Assembly (NCBI GenBank): GCA_016742275.1
Contig: JACVCD010000011.1
Location: 124,001 to 188,000 of the forward strand
DNA: 64,000 nt
DNA from: Gemmatimonadaceae bacterium
GTDB taxonomy: Bacteria; Gemmatimonadota; Gemmatimonadetes; Gemmatimonadales; Gemmatimonadaceae
Reading direction: 5' to 3'
The notes under the pieces were generated by a model. The model had not been told where the DNA came from and made no database searches. It was given only the letters and a program-made list of their open reading frames with translations. This document shows, one piece after another, positions 1 through 9,484 of this stretch. Position 1 is the first letter of the stretch; every line of letters starts with the position of its first letter. The translations under genes were made by a program, and so were the position numbers.

Positions 1-733
1 CAAACAACACACCAACACCGCGTCCAGTCGTTGTGGCAATTGCTGCTCCGGTCACGCCAAGAGTTGGCAGTGGGCCAGGGCCAAAAATCAGCAACGGACC
101 GAGCACGATGTTGATGCCGTTCGCCAACCACAGCACGCGCATGGAAATGGCCGCGTCACCGGCACCGCGGAACACGGCATTGATCACGAAGAGCAGAAAC
201 GCCGTGCAACTCCCGCCGAGCATGATGCGCGCGAAGGTCGTGCCGGTGCTTAATACATCAGGCGTCGCGCCCATGAGTCCCAGCAGCGTCGGCGCGAGCG
301 CCACGCCAATGACGCCCAATGTGAGCGAGACCATCGCGCCAAGTGCGATGACCTGCACGGCGGCGCGGGCAGCTTCATCGGGGGATTTTTCACCCACGCG
401 GCGCGCGACAAGTGCGGTACCGCCGATGGCCAGGCCCATGGCAATGGTATAGACCACCACCATGAGTGATTCGGTGAGGCCGACGGTTGCAACGGCGCTT
501 GCGCCGAGACGGGCAACAAAAAACACATCGGAGAGTGCAAAGAGACTCTCCATCAACATTTCGAGCACCATCGGAATGGCCAGCAGGAACGTGGCACGTC
601 CGATGGAGCCCGATGTGTAGTCGTGCCGCGTACCGCGAACGGCCGCGCGCACGTCCTGCCACCAATGCGGCCTGTCCGGAGGAACGGTGGCGGAGTGTGT
701 CATGCTGTCGGTGTTACGGGACTGCTCCGCCAT
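1..733 (-). CDS. MATE family efflux transporter (N-terminal part, cut by window edge)
   Basis: This reading frame has no stop before the left edge, so only about 244 N-terminal residues are visible. The translation has a polar N-terminus of about 50 residues, then hydrophobic helices typical of the MATE/NorM/DinF fold: a first helix rich in L, M and A, a segment reading LMVVVYTIAMGLAIGG, a loop with ALVARRVGEK and the family-like stretch FRGAGDAAISM followed by NGINIVLGPLLIFG. Such proteins sit in the inner membrane and export cationic or organic compounds using Na+ or H+ gradients; the substrate cannot be read from sequence. The start is the ATG at 731-733 on the reverse strand; another in-frame ATG lies 10 codons in. 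The assignment to MATE rests on fold-like sequence features and is fairly safe. Confidence 0.85.
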   Translation of the reverse strand, partial: MAEQSRNTDSMTHSATVPPDRPHWWQDVRAAVRGTRHDYTSGSIGRATFLLAIPMVLEMLMESLFALSDVFFVARLGASAVATVGLTESLMVVVYTIAMGLAIGGTALVARRVGEKSPDEAARAAVQVIALGAMVSLTLGVIGVALAPTLLGLMGATPDVLSTGTTFARIMLGGSCTAFLLFVINAVFRGAGDAAISMRVLWLANGINIVLGPLLIFGPGPLPTLGVTGAAIATTTGRGVGVLF

Positions 734-755
734 CGTTGCCTCAGATCAGGTCATG

Positions 756-1868
756 TCAGGGTCTCCGCTTCAAGCGCACTGAGCCGGATCCTGTTTCAAT
801 CGAAATGCGACCAGCGCCATCGCCGATGGTGCCGCGCAGAGAGTTGCGCTCCACCCGATTGGTTCGGATGGGAAAATCCGTGGTGATACCGCCGCTGCCA
901 GTTTCGATGTCGAGCGTGGCGTTCACGTTGTCCGGGAGAGAAAGTGTAACACCACCCGAGCCACTTTCTACACTCACCGAACGTGGTGACGACGTGAGAT
1001 CGAGCGAGACGCCGCCGCTTCCCACGTCGACCGATACGGTGCTGAACGACGCGTTGGTGAAACGTACGCCACCCGATCCGGAATCCGCGCTAAGATCAGC
1101 ACAGGAAACGTTGGTGCCGGTCACCGTTCCCGAACCAGTATCGAGGGTGCAGCGATCACTCCGCACATCCTCGAGCGTGATACCGCCTGAGCCGACATCC
1201 ACATCGAGCAGCGGACCACGAATATCCCGCAGGGTCACACCGCCTGAACCGGCGTCCACGTTCAGTACTCCCGTGATCCGCTCGGCCGTCACACGGGCAG
1301 CGGATCCATCGAGACGCACATCACCGCGCACCCCATTGGCCGACAAGCTACCGACCATGAGGAATGCGTCCACGGCACGTCCATCGGGGACACGTACTAC
1401 GATATCCGCCCACGCCTCGAGACCACTACCCGAGCCTTTGACCTTGATGCGTCGGTAGTCGCTCCAGTTCCGACGCGACTGACTGCCTTCAATCGAACCC
1501 CACGTGCCGTCTTCGCGAATACGGGAATCGGTGGATCCCCAGCGCGAACGCTCGTTGTCCCGATAGACGATCTCGTCTTCCGGGTAGTCGATGACCAACG
1601 TTGGCAGCCCGCGTACCGTACGGGTATCAATGCGCAGACGTTTGGCGTCGGCGCCACGCATGGTGACACTGACTTCAACATCACGACCGCTACCCGGCTC
1701 GAGACGAACCTCGCCGACAATGTTGTAGATGGCCACATGCTCACCGGAGAGCGTGCGACGCTCGGTCTGTGCTTCGGCGGTTGAGCTCAGCGTGAGGGCG
1801 AGCAGGGCCGTGGTGCACAGCGCGGTCGAACCAGAGCTTTTTACCGATCGAAGCTGGCGAATGAACAT
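756..1868 (-). CDS. Secreted DUF4097-type beta-strand repeat protein
   Basis: The 370-residue product begins with a signal peptide (basic start, then a hydrophobic stretch ending ...STAEAQ, cleavage near residue 34). From about residue 190 the chain is a run of strands spaced about 20 residues apart, each carrying a GSGG motif followed by V/I-T-L (GSGGVTL, GSGGITL, GSGTVTG, GSGGVRF, GSGGVSL and so on). This is the pattern of DUF4097, a predicted right-handed beta solenoid often called a putative adhesin. Function is unknown in the family; an extracytoplasmic structural or surface role is inference. It lies 22 bp downstream of the MATE gene's start on the same strand, so this gene may be transcribed first with the MATE gene following. 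Confidence 0.8.
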   Translation of the reverse strand: MFIRQLRSVKSSGSTALCTTALLALTLSSTAEAQTERRTLSGEHVAIYNIVGEVRLEPGSGRDVEVSVTMRGADAKRLRIDTRTVRGLPTLVIDYPEDEIVYRDNERSRWGSTDSRIREDGTWGSIEGSQSRRNWSDYRRIKVKGSGSGLEAWADIVVRVPDGRAVDAFLMVGSLSANGVRGDVRLDGSAARVTAERITGVLNVDAGSGGVTLRDIRGPLLDVDVGSGGITLEDVRSDRCTLDTGSGTVTGTNVSCADLSADSGSGGVRFTNASFSTVSVDVGSGGVSLDLTSSPRSVSVESGSGGVTLSLPDNVNATLDIETGSGGITTDFPIRTNRVERNSLRGTIGDGAGRISIETGSGSVRLKRRP

Positions 1869-1990
1869 GGCAACCCGAAATTGAATGGGGGGCAGGTGCA
1901 GCGGGCGTGACCTTTGTGCACCTTTGGATGGCTGTACGCTGCACAGGGTTTGAATGCTCCTGCCGGATCCCTCCCTCCATCGCTCCGACC

Positions 1991-3277
1991 ATGCTGCTCA
2001 CGCTGGGTGCTTCGCGCTTCACGATGCCGACGGCTCTCGCTTCGGCTCTTCTCCTGCTGACCCCAACACCCGGTGCTGCGCAGGGTGCAGGCGGCAGCAA
2101 CCTGCTGCGTACGCCGCCGCTGGCCACCGACAGTACGGACCCTGTGGCCGTCATGGTTTCACGACTCGATCTCGAACGCTACAAGGCCACCATCAAGGGG
2201 CTGACGCAGTTTGGTGACCGGAGGCAGGGCACCAAGCGGAATCGAGACGCCATCGACTGGATCGAGGCGCAGCTCAAGAGCTACGGATGCACGAATACCG
2301 AACGGCTCACGTATGAGTACAATCCCGCCCCGCCGGCTCCGCGTCCGGCTGGAGCGGCAGCCCCGGCTGGTGGCGCGGCTGGTGGAGCACGTCCCACCAC
2401 TCCACAGATGTCAGCAGGTGGTGGCCGCGCCCGCGGTGTGCGGACGCGCACGGGAGTCAACAATGACTCGCTGCGTCAGCCCGATGCCCGTCTGCGTGCA
2501 CTCAATGCCGAGCCGAGTGTGCCGGGGCCCAGGCAGGAAGTGTGGTGCACCAAGGTCGGCACGACACGTCCCGACGAGATGTACATCGTGGGCGGTCATA
2601 TGGACGGCATCGGCTGGGGTGAAGCCGCAAACGATGACGCGTCTGGTACAGCACTGGTGATGGAACTGGCGCGCATTTTCAGCAGCCCCGATGTGCAAAC
2701 GGAACGTTCGGTGCGCTTTGTGCTGTGGAATAACGAGGAGACTGGCCTCAATGGCGCGCGGGCCTATGTGGAGCAGCGTGCGCCGCTTCAGGGCATCGAG
2801 CAGCCCAAGGGATCAGGCAAGTATCCGGAGCCCAAGTGGCTCGGCATGATCCAGCACGACATGATGATGTTCGATCACGGCATGCCGAACGCGGATGGAT
2901 CGATTCCATCCAAGCAGCGTCCGGAAGCCGACGTCAATATCGAATTCCAGTCCAACTCCAAGATGGCGCGTCAGTCATCCGAGCTCGCGTGGCTGCTGCA
3001 TTCCGCGAATGCCCGATACGCCACGGACTATCCGGCGCAGGTCGGGCCGCACATGACCAACACGGACTCGGGCCCGTTCCAGGATCTCATCCCCTCGGTC
3101 AGTCTGCGTGAGAACGAACGCGGCACGCAGGTGGGTAGCGGATGGAATCCGCACTGGCATCAACCCACGGATGTTTTCGCGACCTTCAGCGACGATGATT
3201 TCCGACTGGGTTTGAACGCGGCGCAGACGACGCTGGGTGCGGTGGCCAAGCTGGTGAACGCGACACGTCGCAAGTAA
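1991..3277 (+). CDS. Secreted M28 family zinc aminopeptidase-like protein
   Basis: The product has about 428 residues, with an N-terminal signal peptide ending near PGAAQ (residue 31). The catalytic core shows the M28 pattern: GGHMDG (His203), NDDASG (Asp215) and WNNEETG (the Glu pair at 249-250), followed by C-terminal metal-region residues including HQPTD. It should cleave amino acids or dipeptides from peptides in the periplasm or outside. An Ala/Pro/Gly-rich insert occupies about residues 112-150, between the N-terminal helix region and the catalytic core, and is not part of the standard fold. I chose the ATG at 1991; one at 2024 would also leave a workable signal peptide. An upstream in-frame extension to 1907 adds no recognisable sequence. 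Confidence 0.9.
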   Translation: MLLTLGASRFTMPTALASALLLLTPTPGAAQGAGGSNLLRTPPLATDSTDPVAVMVSRLDLERYKATIKGLTQFGDRRQGTKRNRDAIDWIEAQLKSYGCTNTERLTYEYNPAPPAPRPAGAAAPAGGAAGGARPTTPQMSAGGGRARGVRTRTGVNNDSLRQPDARLRALNAEPSVPGPRQEVWCTKVGTTRPDEMYIVGGHMDGIGWGEAANDDASGTALVMELARIFSSPDVQTERSVRFVLWNNEETGLNGARAYVEQRAPLQGIEQPKGSGKYPEPKWLGMIQHDMMMFDHGMPNADGSIPSKQRPEADVNIEFQSNSKMARQSSELAWLLHSANARYATDYPAQVGPHMTNTDSGPFQDLIPSVSLRENERGTQVGSGWNPHWHQPTDVFATFSDDDFRLGLNAAQTTLGAVAKLVNATRRK

Positions 3278-3314
3278 GTGAGGCCGCGCGATTCCGGGAC
3301 GGCGTGAACGGCTG

Positions 3315-3743
3315 TCAGTCCAGGAATCGCGCGCGCTGTTCCGGCGCCGGCAGTAGGCAGGCCGGCGCCGCAATGTCCAGACGATGACGCGCAATGAAGC
3401 GGTAGACGGAGTCGCGAAGCACGCGCGGTACGATGCGCACGGCAGCACCAACCACGCGCCACATGCCGCCCAGATGGCGCAGTACGGCCAGGCCAGCGTC
3501 ACTGTAGATCAGGACGCGTCCGCCCGATGCATCGGGTTCGTACCAGACCACGGAGTCGACGGCGGCGAGCTCGTGAAATCGCTCGCGCATTTCCGCGCCG
3601 AATGCGCCCTGTAGCGGGGCAAATCGCAGCGCCTCTGTGCGATTCGCCGGTTCATGCGAAAGCACGAATTGCACGCTGCCGGCACAGAAGCCGCAGTCGC
3701 CGTCGTACAGGAGGACCGGGGTGTCGCGTAGTGACGCGCGCAT
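3315..3743 (-). CDS. DCC family thiol-disulfide oxidoreductase-like protein (DUF393)
   Basis: The 142-residue protein carries the family signature near its N-terminus, LLYDGDCGFC (Asp14, Cys17, Cys20), which gives the DCC family its name and resembles the CxxC of thioredoxin-like proteins. The rest (PLQGAFGAEMRERF, SGGRVLIYSDAGLAVLRHLGG) also fits DUF393. Members are thought to act as thiol-disulfide oxidoreductases, but substrates are mostly unknown. It is cytosolic, with no signal peptide, although a hydrophobic patch near the C-terminal third could associate with membrane. It converges with the M28 gene (37 bp gap) and diverges from the GHL10 gene. Confidence 0.87.
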   Translation of the reverse strand: MRASLRDTPVLLYDGDCGFCAGSVQFVLSHEPANRTEALRFAPLQGAFGAEMRERFHELAAVDSVVWYEPDASGGRVLIYSDAGLAVLRHLGGMWRVVGAAVRIVPRVLRDSVYRFIARHRLDIAAPACLLPAPEQRARFLD

Positions 3744-3835
3744 AAAGAGAAGATAGCGAGGAAAGGGCCCATTGGTTCACTGTCGGCTCGGACCGGTGGG
3801 ACGCTGATCGTGGCGGGATCTGCTATCGTTCCCTC

Positions 3836-5395
3836 ATGCGTACTCCCCACCAATTGTTGGCCGGGTTGGCCCTGGTACTTGGTTCGATAGCGGCTTCGCC
3901 AGTTCCACTTGCGCCACAAGCCATGGAGCCGCCGGCCATTCGTCGTGAGTTTCGCGGCGTGTGGGTGGCATCCGTGGCCAATATCGATTGGCCGTCGCGT
4001 CCCGGGCTTTCGTCCTGGGCACAGCAGACCGAACTCCTGGCCATTCTCGATCGCGTCAAGCTGCTGAAAATGAATGCGGTGTTGCTGCAGGTGCGGCCAG
4101 CGGGCGATGCGATGTATGCCAGCACACTCGAACCGTGGTCGGCGTATCTCACGGGTGTCGAAGGACGTGCGCCGGAACCCTACTACGATCCGTTGGCCTT
4201 TGCGGTGAAGGAAGCGCACGCCCGTGGCCTCGAGTTGCACGCGTGGTTCAATCCGTATCGTGCGCGACATCCCACCACGACCGGTGAGCATGGACGCACG
4301 CACATGAGTGTGACGCACCCGGAGTGGGTGCATCAGTACGGCACATACACGTGGATGGATCCGGGAGAACCCGGTGTGCTTGAGCACTCCCTGCGCGTGG
4401 TGCTCGATGTCGTGCGTCGATATGACGTGGATGGCATACATGTGGACGACTACTTCTATCCGTATCCCATCAATGGTGCGGACAGTCTTGAAGTCCCCTT
4501 TCCCGACAGCGGGTCCTATGCGCGCTATCAGCAGCGCGGAGGAACGCTGGGGCGTTCGGATTGGCGGCGATTCAACGTCGATGAATACGTGCGCCTGCTG
4601 TACCAGCGCACCAAGGCCGTGAAGCCATGGGTAAAGGTTGGTATCAGCCCCTTTGGTATCTGGCGGCCGGGATATCCGGAAAGCATTCGCGGCTTCGACT
4701 CCTACGAGAAGCTTGCGGGCGATTCGCGGAAGTGGCTCAACAACGGATGGGTGGACTACTTCACCCCACAGCTCTATTGGCCCATCGCGCAGACGGCACA
4801 GAGTTATCCGGTGTTGCTGGATTGGTGGTTGCAGGAGAACACCAAGGCGCGCCACATGTGGGTGGGGCACAGCGCCAGTCGCGAAGCTGGCAACACATTC
4901 AAGCCGGGTGAGATCAACGCGCAACTCGAAATCACGCGCAGCACTGTGGCGCGTGACAGCGCACGTCTTCGCGCCACGGGCGATGTGCTATTCTCCATGA
5001 AAGCACTCATGCCGATGCCAACGGATACCAGTGGACGTCGGCCCGCTGAGCGTCTGCAGCAGCTGTATGCCGATGATGCATTGATTCCCGCATCCCCGTG
5101 GCTTGGCCGCACCAAACCTGGTGTGCCGACTGCGCGAGTGCTTCGCGATGCCGTATCGCGGGAGTGGGTCTTGCACGTAACCCCTTCGGCACGAGCACGC
5201 TGGATCACCGTGCGCACTGCACGTGACGGCGTGTGGACGACACAGGTACACCCTTCTTCCAACACACAGATCGTGATTGGTCCTGCCACTCTGGAGAGCG
5301 CGCCGCGCACCTATCTCACAGCCGTTGACCGCAATGGCAATGAGAGTGCTGCGGTGCTCGCGCGTGCAATAACTACACGCGGCGGGGCTCGCTGA
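3836..5395 (+). CDS. Secreted glycosyl hydrolase-like 10 (GHL10/DUF187) protein
   Basis: The 519-residue protein starts with a signal peptide (MRTPHQLLAGLALVLGSIAA, cleavage about residue 25). The GHL10 domain follows from about residue 35: FRGVWVASVANIDWPS, LLQVRPAGDAMY, ELHAWFNPYRARH, DGIHVDDYFYPYP and GWVDYFTPQLYWP are hallmark segments of this TIM-barrel family, which includes Bacillus YngK. Activity on cell-wall or other polysaccharides is proposed for the family but poorly proven. The C-terminal ~100 residues look like a fibronectin-III-type beta domain (VLHVTPSARARWITVRTA). The stop codon overlaps the next start by one base (TGATG), so it is translationally coupled to the ABC-F gene. 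Confidence 0.88.
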   Translation: MRTPHQLLAGLALVLGSIAASPVPLAPQAMEPPAIRREFRGVWVASVANIDWPSRPGLSSWAQQTELLAILDRVKLLKMNAVLLQVRPAGDAMYASTLEPWSAYLTGVEGRAPEPYYDPLAFAVKEAHARGLELHAWFNPYRARHPTTTGEHGRTHMSVTHPEWVHQYGTYTWMDPGEPGVLEHSLRVVLDVVRRYDVDGIHVDDYFYPYPINGADSLEVPFPDSGSYARYQQRGGTLGRSDWRRFNVDEYVRLLYQRTKAVKPWVKVGISPFGIWRPGYPESIRGFDSYEKLAGDSRKWLNNGWVDYFTPQLYWPIAQTAQSYPVLLDWWLQENTKARHMWVGHSASREAGNTFKPGEINAQLEITRSTVARDSARLRATGDVLFSMKALMPMPTDTSGRRPAERLQQLYADDALIPASPWLGRTKPGVPTARVLRDAVSREWVLHVTPSARARWITVRTARDGVWTTQVHPSSNTQIVIGPATLESAPRTYLTAVDRNGNESAAVLARAITTRGGAR

Positions 5396-7287
5396 TGGCG
5401 TTGCTGTCGGTTCAAGATGTGCGCGTAGCATTCGGCGGTCCGCCCTTGCTTGATGGTGCGCAGTTCGCCATCGAGCGAGGAGAACGCGTCTGCCTGCTTG
5501 GCCGAAACGGTGCGGGCAAGAGCACGTTCCTGCAGCTGTTGGCGGGCACGCTGCTGCCCGACGAAGGGCAAGTGGTACGTCAGGGTGGTGTCACCGTGGC
5601 GCGACTTGAGCAAGCCGTGCCGCGCGATTTGGACGGTACCATGTTCGACATCGTGGCCGCCGGGCTTGGCGACACCGGTCGACTGCTCACGGCGTTTCAC
5701 GCGGCATCGGTTCAGGTGGGGGTGGATCCATCAGAGACCAATTTGCAGACACTCGACCGATTGCATCGGCAGCTGGATGCGGCGGATGCATGGCAGCTCC
5801 ATCTGCGCGTCGAAACCGTACTCCAGCACCTCGGTCTGCCAGCTGATGCCCTGATCGCTCAGGCAAGTGGCGGCCGCACACGTCAGGCACTGCTCGCGCG
5901 TGCGCTGGTGAGTGCGCCCGATGTGCTGCTGCTCGATGAGCCAACCAACCATCTCGATATCGACGCCATCGAATGGATGGAGCGCTTTCTGGTCGATCAG
6001 GGTATCACGCTGGTGTTTGTCACGCACGATCGTGCATTTCTGCGTCGCGTGGCCACCCGCATCGTGGAGCTCGACCGCGGGCGCCTCGCGGACTTCGGAC
6101 CCGACTACGATACGTATCTCGAGCGCAAGGAGCAGGTGCTGCACGCCGAATCGCTGGCGTGGGAGGATTTCGATCGGCGACTCGCGCAGGAAGAGGTGTG
6201 GATTCGTACCGGCATTCAGGCGCGTCGTACGCGCAATGAAGGTCGGGTGCGCGCGCTGGAATCCATGCGAGTGGAGCGTGCCGCGCGGCGTGATCGGGTG
6301 GGAATATCGCGGGCCCAGATCCAGGACGCCGAACGCAGCGGTCGGCTGGTGCTCGAGGCGCAGAATATTTCGTTTGCGCATGGGAGTCGTCCGATCGTGT
6401 GCGGTCTCACCACCACCATCATGCGTGGTGATCGTGTGGGGTTGATTGGTCCCAATGGATCGGGCAAAACCACGCTGCTCAAACTGTTGCTTGGTGAGCT
6501 GACGCCAGATGAAGGCAGCGTGCGGCATGGCACCAATCTCGAGATTGCGTACTTCGATCAGTTGCGCGAGCAGCTGGATCCCGAGAAGTCCGTGGTGGAG
6601 AGTATTGGCGATGGCACGGACTGGGTCACCGTTGGTGGACAGCGCCGACATGTGCACGGCTATCTGCAGGACTTCCTGTTCTCGCAGGAGCGGGCACGCA
6701 CACCGGTGCGCGCGTTGAGTGGTGGTGAGCGGAATCGAGTGTTGCTGGCCCGCTTGTTCACGCAGGCATTCAACGTGCTGGTGCTGGACGAGCCCACCAA
6801 TGACCTCGATGTCGAAACCCTCGACATGCTGGAAGCGCTGCTGCGTGATTTTGGTGGCACACTGCTGCTGGTATCGCACGATCGCGCGTTTCTTGACGCG
6901 GTGGTCACCAGCACACTGGTCTTTGAGGGCTCCGGCATCGTGCGCGAGTATGCCGGTGGCTATACCGACTGGGTCCGTCAACGTCCGACGCTGGAAGCGG
7001 TGCCCGCGCGAACCGTCGCCGAAAAGGCTGCGCCACCTGCGGCCGCACCCAAGGCGAAGAAGCGCAAGCTGTCGTACAAGGAGACCGCCGAGCTGGAGAC
7101 GCTACCCGATCGAATCGCTGAAGCGGAAGCGGAACGTGAGGCGGTGTTTGCTCAGTTGGCTGACCCGGCGGTGCTTCGTGATGGCGCCCGGGTGGTGGCG
7201 CTTCAGGCGTCCCTCGCCGATCTCGATGCGCGCATTCCGGAACTCATGGCCCGCTGGGAAGAGCTGGAAACGATCGCCAGCGCCTAG
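5395..7287 (+). CDS. uup: ABC-F family ATPase, Uup-like
   Basis: The 630-residue soluble protein has two ABC ATPase domains and no membrane segments, the ABC-F layout. Domain 1 has Walker A GRNGAGKST (residues ~36-44), signature ASGGRTRQ in place of LSGG, and Walker B LLLDEPTNHLD. Domain 2 has GPNGSGKTT, signature LSGGERNR and LVLDEPTNDLD. Between them is a charged helical linker. The C-terminus after about residue 540 is a Lys/Glu-rich predicted coiled coil (KKRKLSYKETAELETLPDRI), the ABC-F C-terminal domain seen in Uup. Such proteins act on ribosomes or, for Uup, on branched DNA intermediates and suppression of transposon excision. The coupling to a secreted hydrolase gene looks positional rather than functional. 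Confidence 0.9.
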   Translation: MALLSVQDVRVAFGGPPLLDGAQFAIERGERVCLLGRNGAGKSTFLQLLAGTLLPDEGQVVRQGGVTVARLEQAVPRDLDGTMFDIVAAGLGDTGRLLTAFHAASVQVGVDPSETNLQTLDRLHRQLDAADAWQLHLRVETVLQHLGLPADALIAQASGGRTRQALLARALVSAPDVLLLDEPTNHLDIDAIEWMERFLVDQGITLVFVTHDRAFLRRVATRIVELDRGRLADFGPDYDTYLERKEQVLHAESLAWEDFDRRLAQEEVWIRTGIQARRTRNEGRVRALESMRVERAARRDRVGISRAQIQDAERSGRLVLEAQNISFAHGSRPIVCGLTTTIMRGDRVGLIGPNGSGKTTLLKLLLGELTPDEGSVRHGTNLEIAYFDQLREQLDPEKSVVESIGDGTDWVTVGGQRRHVHGYLQDFLFSQERARTPVRALSGGERNRVLLARLFTQAFNVLVLDEPTNDLDVETLDMLEALLRDFGGTLLLVSHDRAFLDAVVTSTLVFEGSGIVREYAGGYTDWVRQRPTLEAVPARTVAEKAAPPAAAPKAKKRKLSYKETAELETLPDRIAEAEAEREAVFAQLADPAVLRDGARVVALQASLADLDARIPELMARWEELETIASA

Positions 7288-7389
7288 ACACTCGAATTCC
7301 TGCTGGACCAACCGTACACGGGCGCTGCAAATTCCGCGCGCCCTCCTGATATCGCTGTTTTTGTTGAGCCCTCCCTCCGGAGTTCTTTC

Positions 7390-9396
7390 GTGACCGTTCG
7401 ATTGCGCGCCATCGTGGCAAGTACCCTGTTTGCGCCGGCTCTGGCGGTCGCACAGCCCGGCGGGGTCAAGCCAACGACGCGACAGGAATTTCCCAACGAC
7501 CCCACGGCCAGCGTGCCGGGAATTGCCTCGCTGCGTGGTGCCACCACCAGTGAACTGGCCGATGTTCTGGCGCGTTTCTCTGTCGACAATCAGGCGCTGC
7601 AGCGTCGCTACGATGCGCCGGACTCCAAGGTGCAGTTGGCGCGCATGCGCAATTTCTACGAGACGTGGCGCAAGCGTTTGGCCGATTCGCCGTTCGATGG
7701 TTTGTCGCAGGAGGGCAAGGTCGACTATGTCCTGCTCGACAATCATCTGCGCTATCAGCTGGAGATGATGCAGCGCGACGAAAAGCAGCTCGCCGAAGTG
7801 GCGCCGCTGTTGCCGTTCGCCGACGCGCTGCTGGCGCTGCAGGACGTGCGACGTGATCTCACGACGGTGAATGGTCAGCAGGCCGCGCGCACACTGGCCA
7901 CCATCACCAAGCAGGTGGACAGTCTGCGGCTGGCGCTTGAGCAGCCGGCGGGTGGTGGTGCGGCGCGTGGTGCCGGAGCTGCGGCAGATAGCGCATCGCG
8001 GACCGCGCGTCCGGCCATGCCTCGTGTTTCACGCACGGTAGCCAATCGCGCCGCCGATCGCCTCGATGCGGTGCGCGGTACGGTGGGAACATGGTATCGC
8101 TACTACAACGGCTATGACCCGCTCTTTTCGTGGTGGGTGACCAATCCGTATCAGAAGCTCGATGAATCAATGCGCCGCTATGCGCAGACCATTCGTCAGC
8201 GGCTCGTGGGCATTCAGGCAACGGCGACAGTGGCCAGTGGTGGTGCACCAGCCGGTGGCCCGGGAGGTGGCGGCGGTGGCGGGCAGGGCGGAGGCCCGGG
8301 AGGTGGAGCTGGTGCTGGCGCTGCTCCACGCAACGCGGCACAGGCCAATGAGCCCATCATCGGTGATCCGATTGGCGCGGAAGGTCTCGCCATGGATCTG
8401 CGTCATGCCATGATTCCCTACACGGCCGACGAACTCATTGCGATCGCCGAAAAGGAGTACGCGTTCAGTCTCGCTGAAGCCAAGAAGGCGGCCCGTGAGC
8501 TCGGTCATGGTGATGACTGGAAGGCCGCTATGGAGCAGGTCAAGAACACCTTCGTCGAACCGGGCAAGCAGATTGATCTCATTCGCGACTTGGCCAACGA
8601 AGCCGATGCATTCTTCGCCAAGCACGACTGGGTCACCATCCCCGCGCTCGCGCGTGAAGACTGGCGAATGGAAATGCTGTCGCCCGAGCGGCAGCGCGTG
8701 AGTCCGTTCTTCCTTGGTGGCGAAAGCATTCTGGTGAGCTATCCCACCAACGACATGACCGAAGAAGAAAAGGCGATGAGTTTGCGCGGCAACAATCCGC
8801 ACTTCTCACGCGCGGTCGTGTTCCACGAACTCAATCCTGGACATCATCTGCAGGGTTTCATGACGGCGAGATATAACAGTCATCGCCGCATGTTCTCCAC
8901 GCCATTCTGGAACGAAGGCAACGCGTTGTACTGGGAGATGTTCCTGTGGGATCACGATTTCCATGTGACCCCACTCGATCGACTCGGGGCGCTGGCGTGG
9001 CGGATGCATCGCAGCGCGCGCATCGTGTTTTCTCTCAGCTTCCACCTGGGCAAGATGACGCCCGAGCAGTGCATCGAATACCTGGTGGACAAGGTGCCGT
9101 TCGAGCGCGCGAACTCCGAAGCTGAAGTGCGCCGTTCATTCAACGGCAGCTATTCGCCGATCTATCAGGCGGCGTACATGCTGGGTGGGCTGCAGTTCCG
9201 CGCGCTGTACAAGGAACTGGTGTTGAGCGGCAAGATGAAGGACCGCGCGTTCCATGATGCCATTCTACAGGGCGGTCCGATGCCGATCGCGATGGTGCGG
9301 GCGAGGATGGCAAAAACGCCGCTCACGCGAAGCGGAGCGGCGGATTGGAAATTCGCTGAACAGTTGCCGGAGCCGAGGCCGTTTGGCGGGAAGTAA
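7390..9396 (+). CDS. Secreted DUF885 family putative metallopeptidase
   Basis: The 668-residue product starts at a GTG preceded by a good GGAG box 8 bases upstream; the N-terminus is a signal peptide ending ALAVAQ (residue ~22). The DUF885 core carries FHELNPGHHLQGF (about residues 479-491), a HExxPGHH-type motif that resembles a zinc-peptidase motif and is diagnostic of the family, and downstream FWNEGNALYWE with a further Glu. Known members are thought to be secreted peptidases of the M32/M2-like gluzincin group; the substrate is unknown. Residues about 280-315 are an almost pure Gly/Ala/Pro insert, and residues 183-205 are Ala/Gly-rich. It probably releases peptides together with the neighbouring peptidases. 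Confidence 0.88.
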   Translation: MTVRLRAIVASTLFAPALAVAQPGGVKPTTRQEFPNDPTASVPGIASLRGATTSELADVLARFSVDNQALQRRYDAPDSKVQLARMRNFYETWRKRLADSPFDGLSQEGKVDYVLLDNHLRYQLEMMQRDEKQLAEVAPLLPFADALLALQDVRRDLTTVNGQQAARTLATITKQVDSLRLALEQPAGGGAARGAGAAADSASRTARPAMPRVSRTVANRAADRLDAVRGTVGTWYRYYNGYDPLFSWWVTNPYQKLDESMRRYAQTIRQRLVGIQATATVASGGAPAGGPGGGGGGGQGGGPGGGAGAGAAPRNAAQANEPIIGDPIGAEGLAMDLRHAMIPYTADELIAIAEKEYAFSLAEAKKAARELGHGDDWKAAMEQVKNTFVEPGKQIDLIRDLANEADAFFAKHDWVTIPALAREDWRMEMLSPERQRVSPFFLGGESILVSYPTNDMTEEEKAMSLRGNNPHFSRAVVFHELNPGHHLQGFMTARYNSHRRMFSTPFWNEGNALYWEMFLWDHDFHVTPLDRLGALAWRMHRSARIVFSLSFHLGKMTPEQCIEYLVDKVPFERANSEAEVRRSFNGSYSPIYQAAYMLGGLQFRALYKELVLSGKMKDRAFHDAILQGGPMPIAMVRARMAKTPLTRSGAADWKFAEQLPEPRPFGGK

Positions 9397-9401
9397 ACAC
9401 T

Positions 9402-9448
9402 CACAGCAAGTCGCGAGTGTTTCGTTAATTCGCTCGCGACTTGCTGTG
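9402..9448. terminator. Bidirectional hairpin between convergent genes
   Basis: A perfect 16 bp stem (9402-9417 with 9433-9448) closes a 15-base loop, six bases after the DUF885 stop codon and about 60 bases from the S9 peptidase stop. No clear T-run follows on either strand, so it may stabilise 3' ends rather than act as a textbook intrinsic terminator. Confidence 0.6.
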
Positions 9449-9484
9449 GGCTTTGGGCTTTGTGCTGTGAGCTATGGGCTCGGG
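9443..9484. repeat. Six tandem heptamers, consensus GCTNTGN
   Basis: Six consecutive 7-base units run from 9443: GCTGTGG, GCTTTGG, GCTTTGT, GCTGTGA, GCTATGG, GCTCGGG. The first unit overlaps the right arm of the preceding hairpin. The array lies wholly between two convergent stop codons and codes for nothing. Confidence 0.75.

Noticed and set aside
3509-4924. 471-residue open frame on the minus strand
   Set aside because: It is antisense to the GHL10 gene, shows no family-like sequence and has the composition of a shadow frame.
5731-6981. 416-residue minus-strand frame
   Set aside because: Antisense to the ABC-F gene; shadow of its GC-rich codons.
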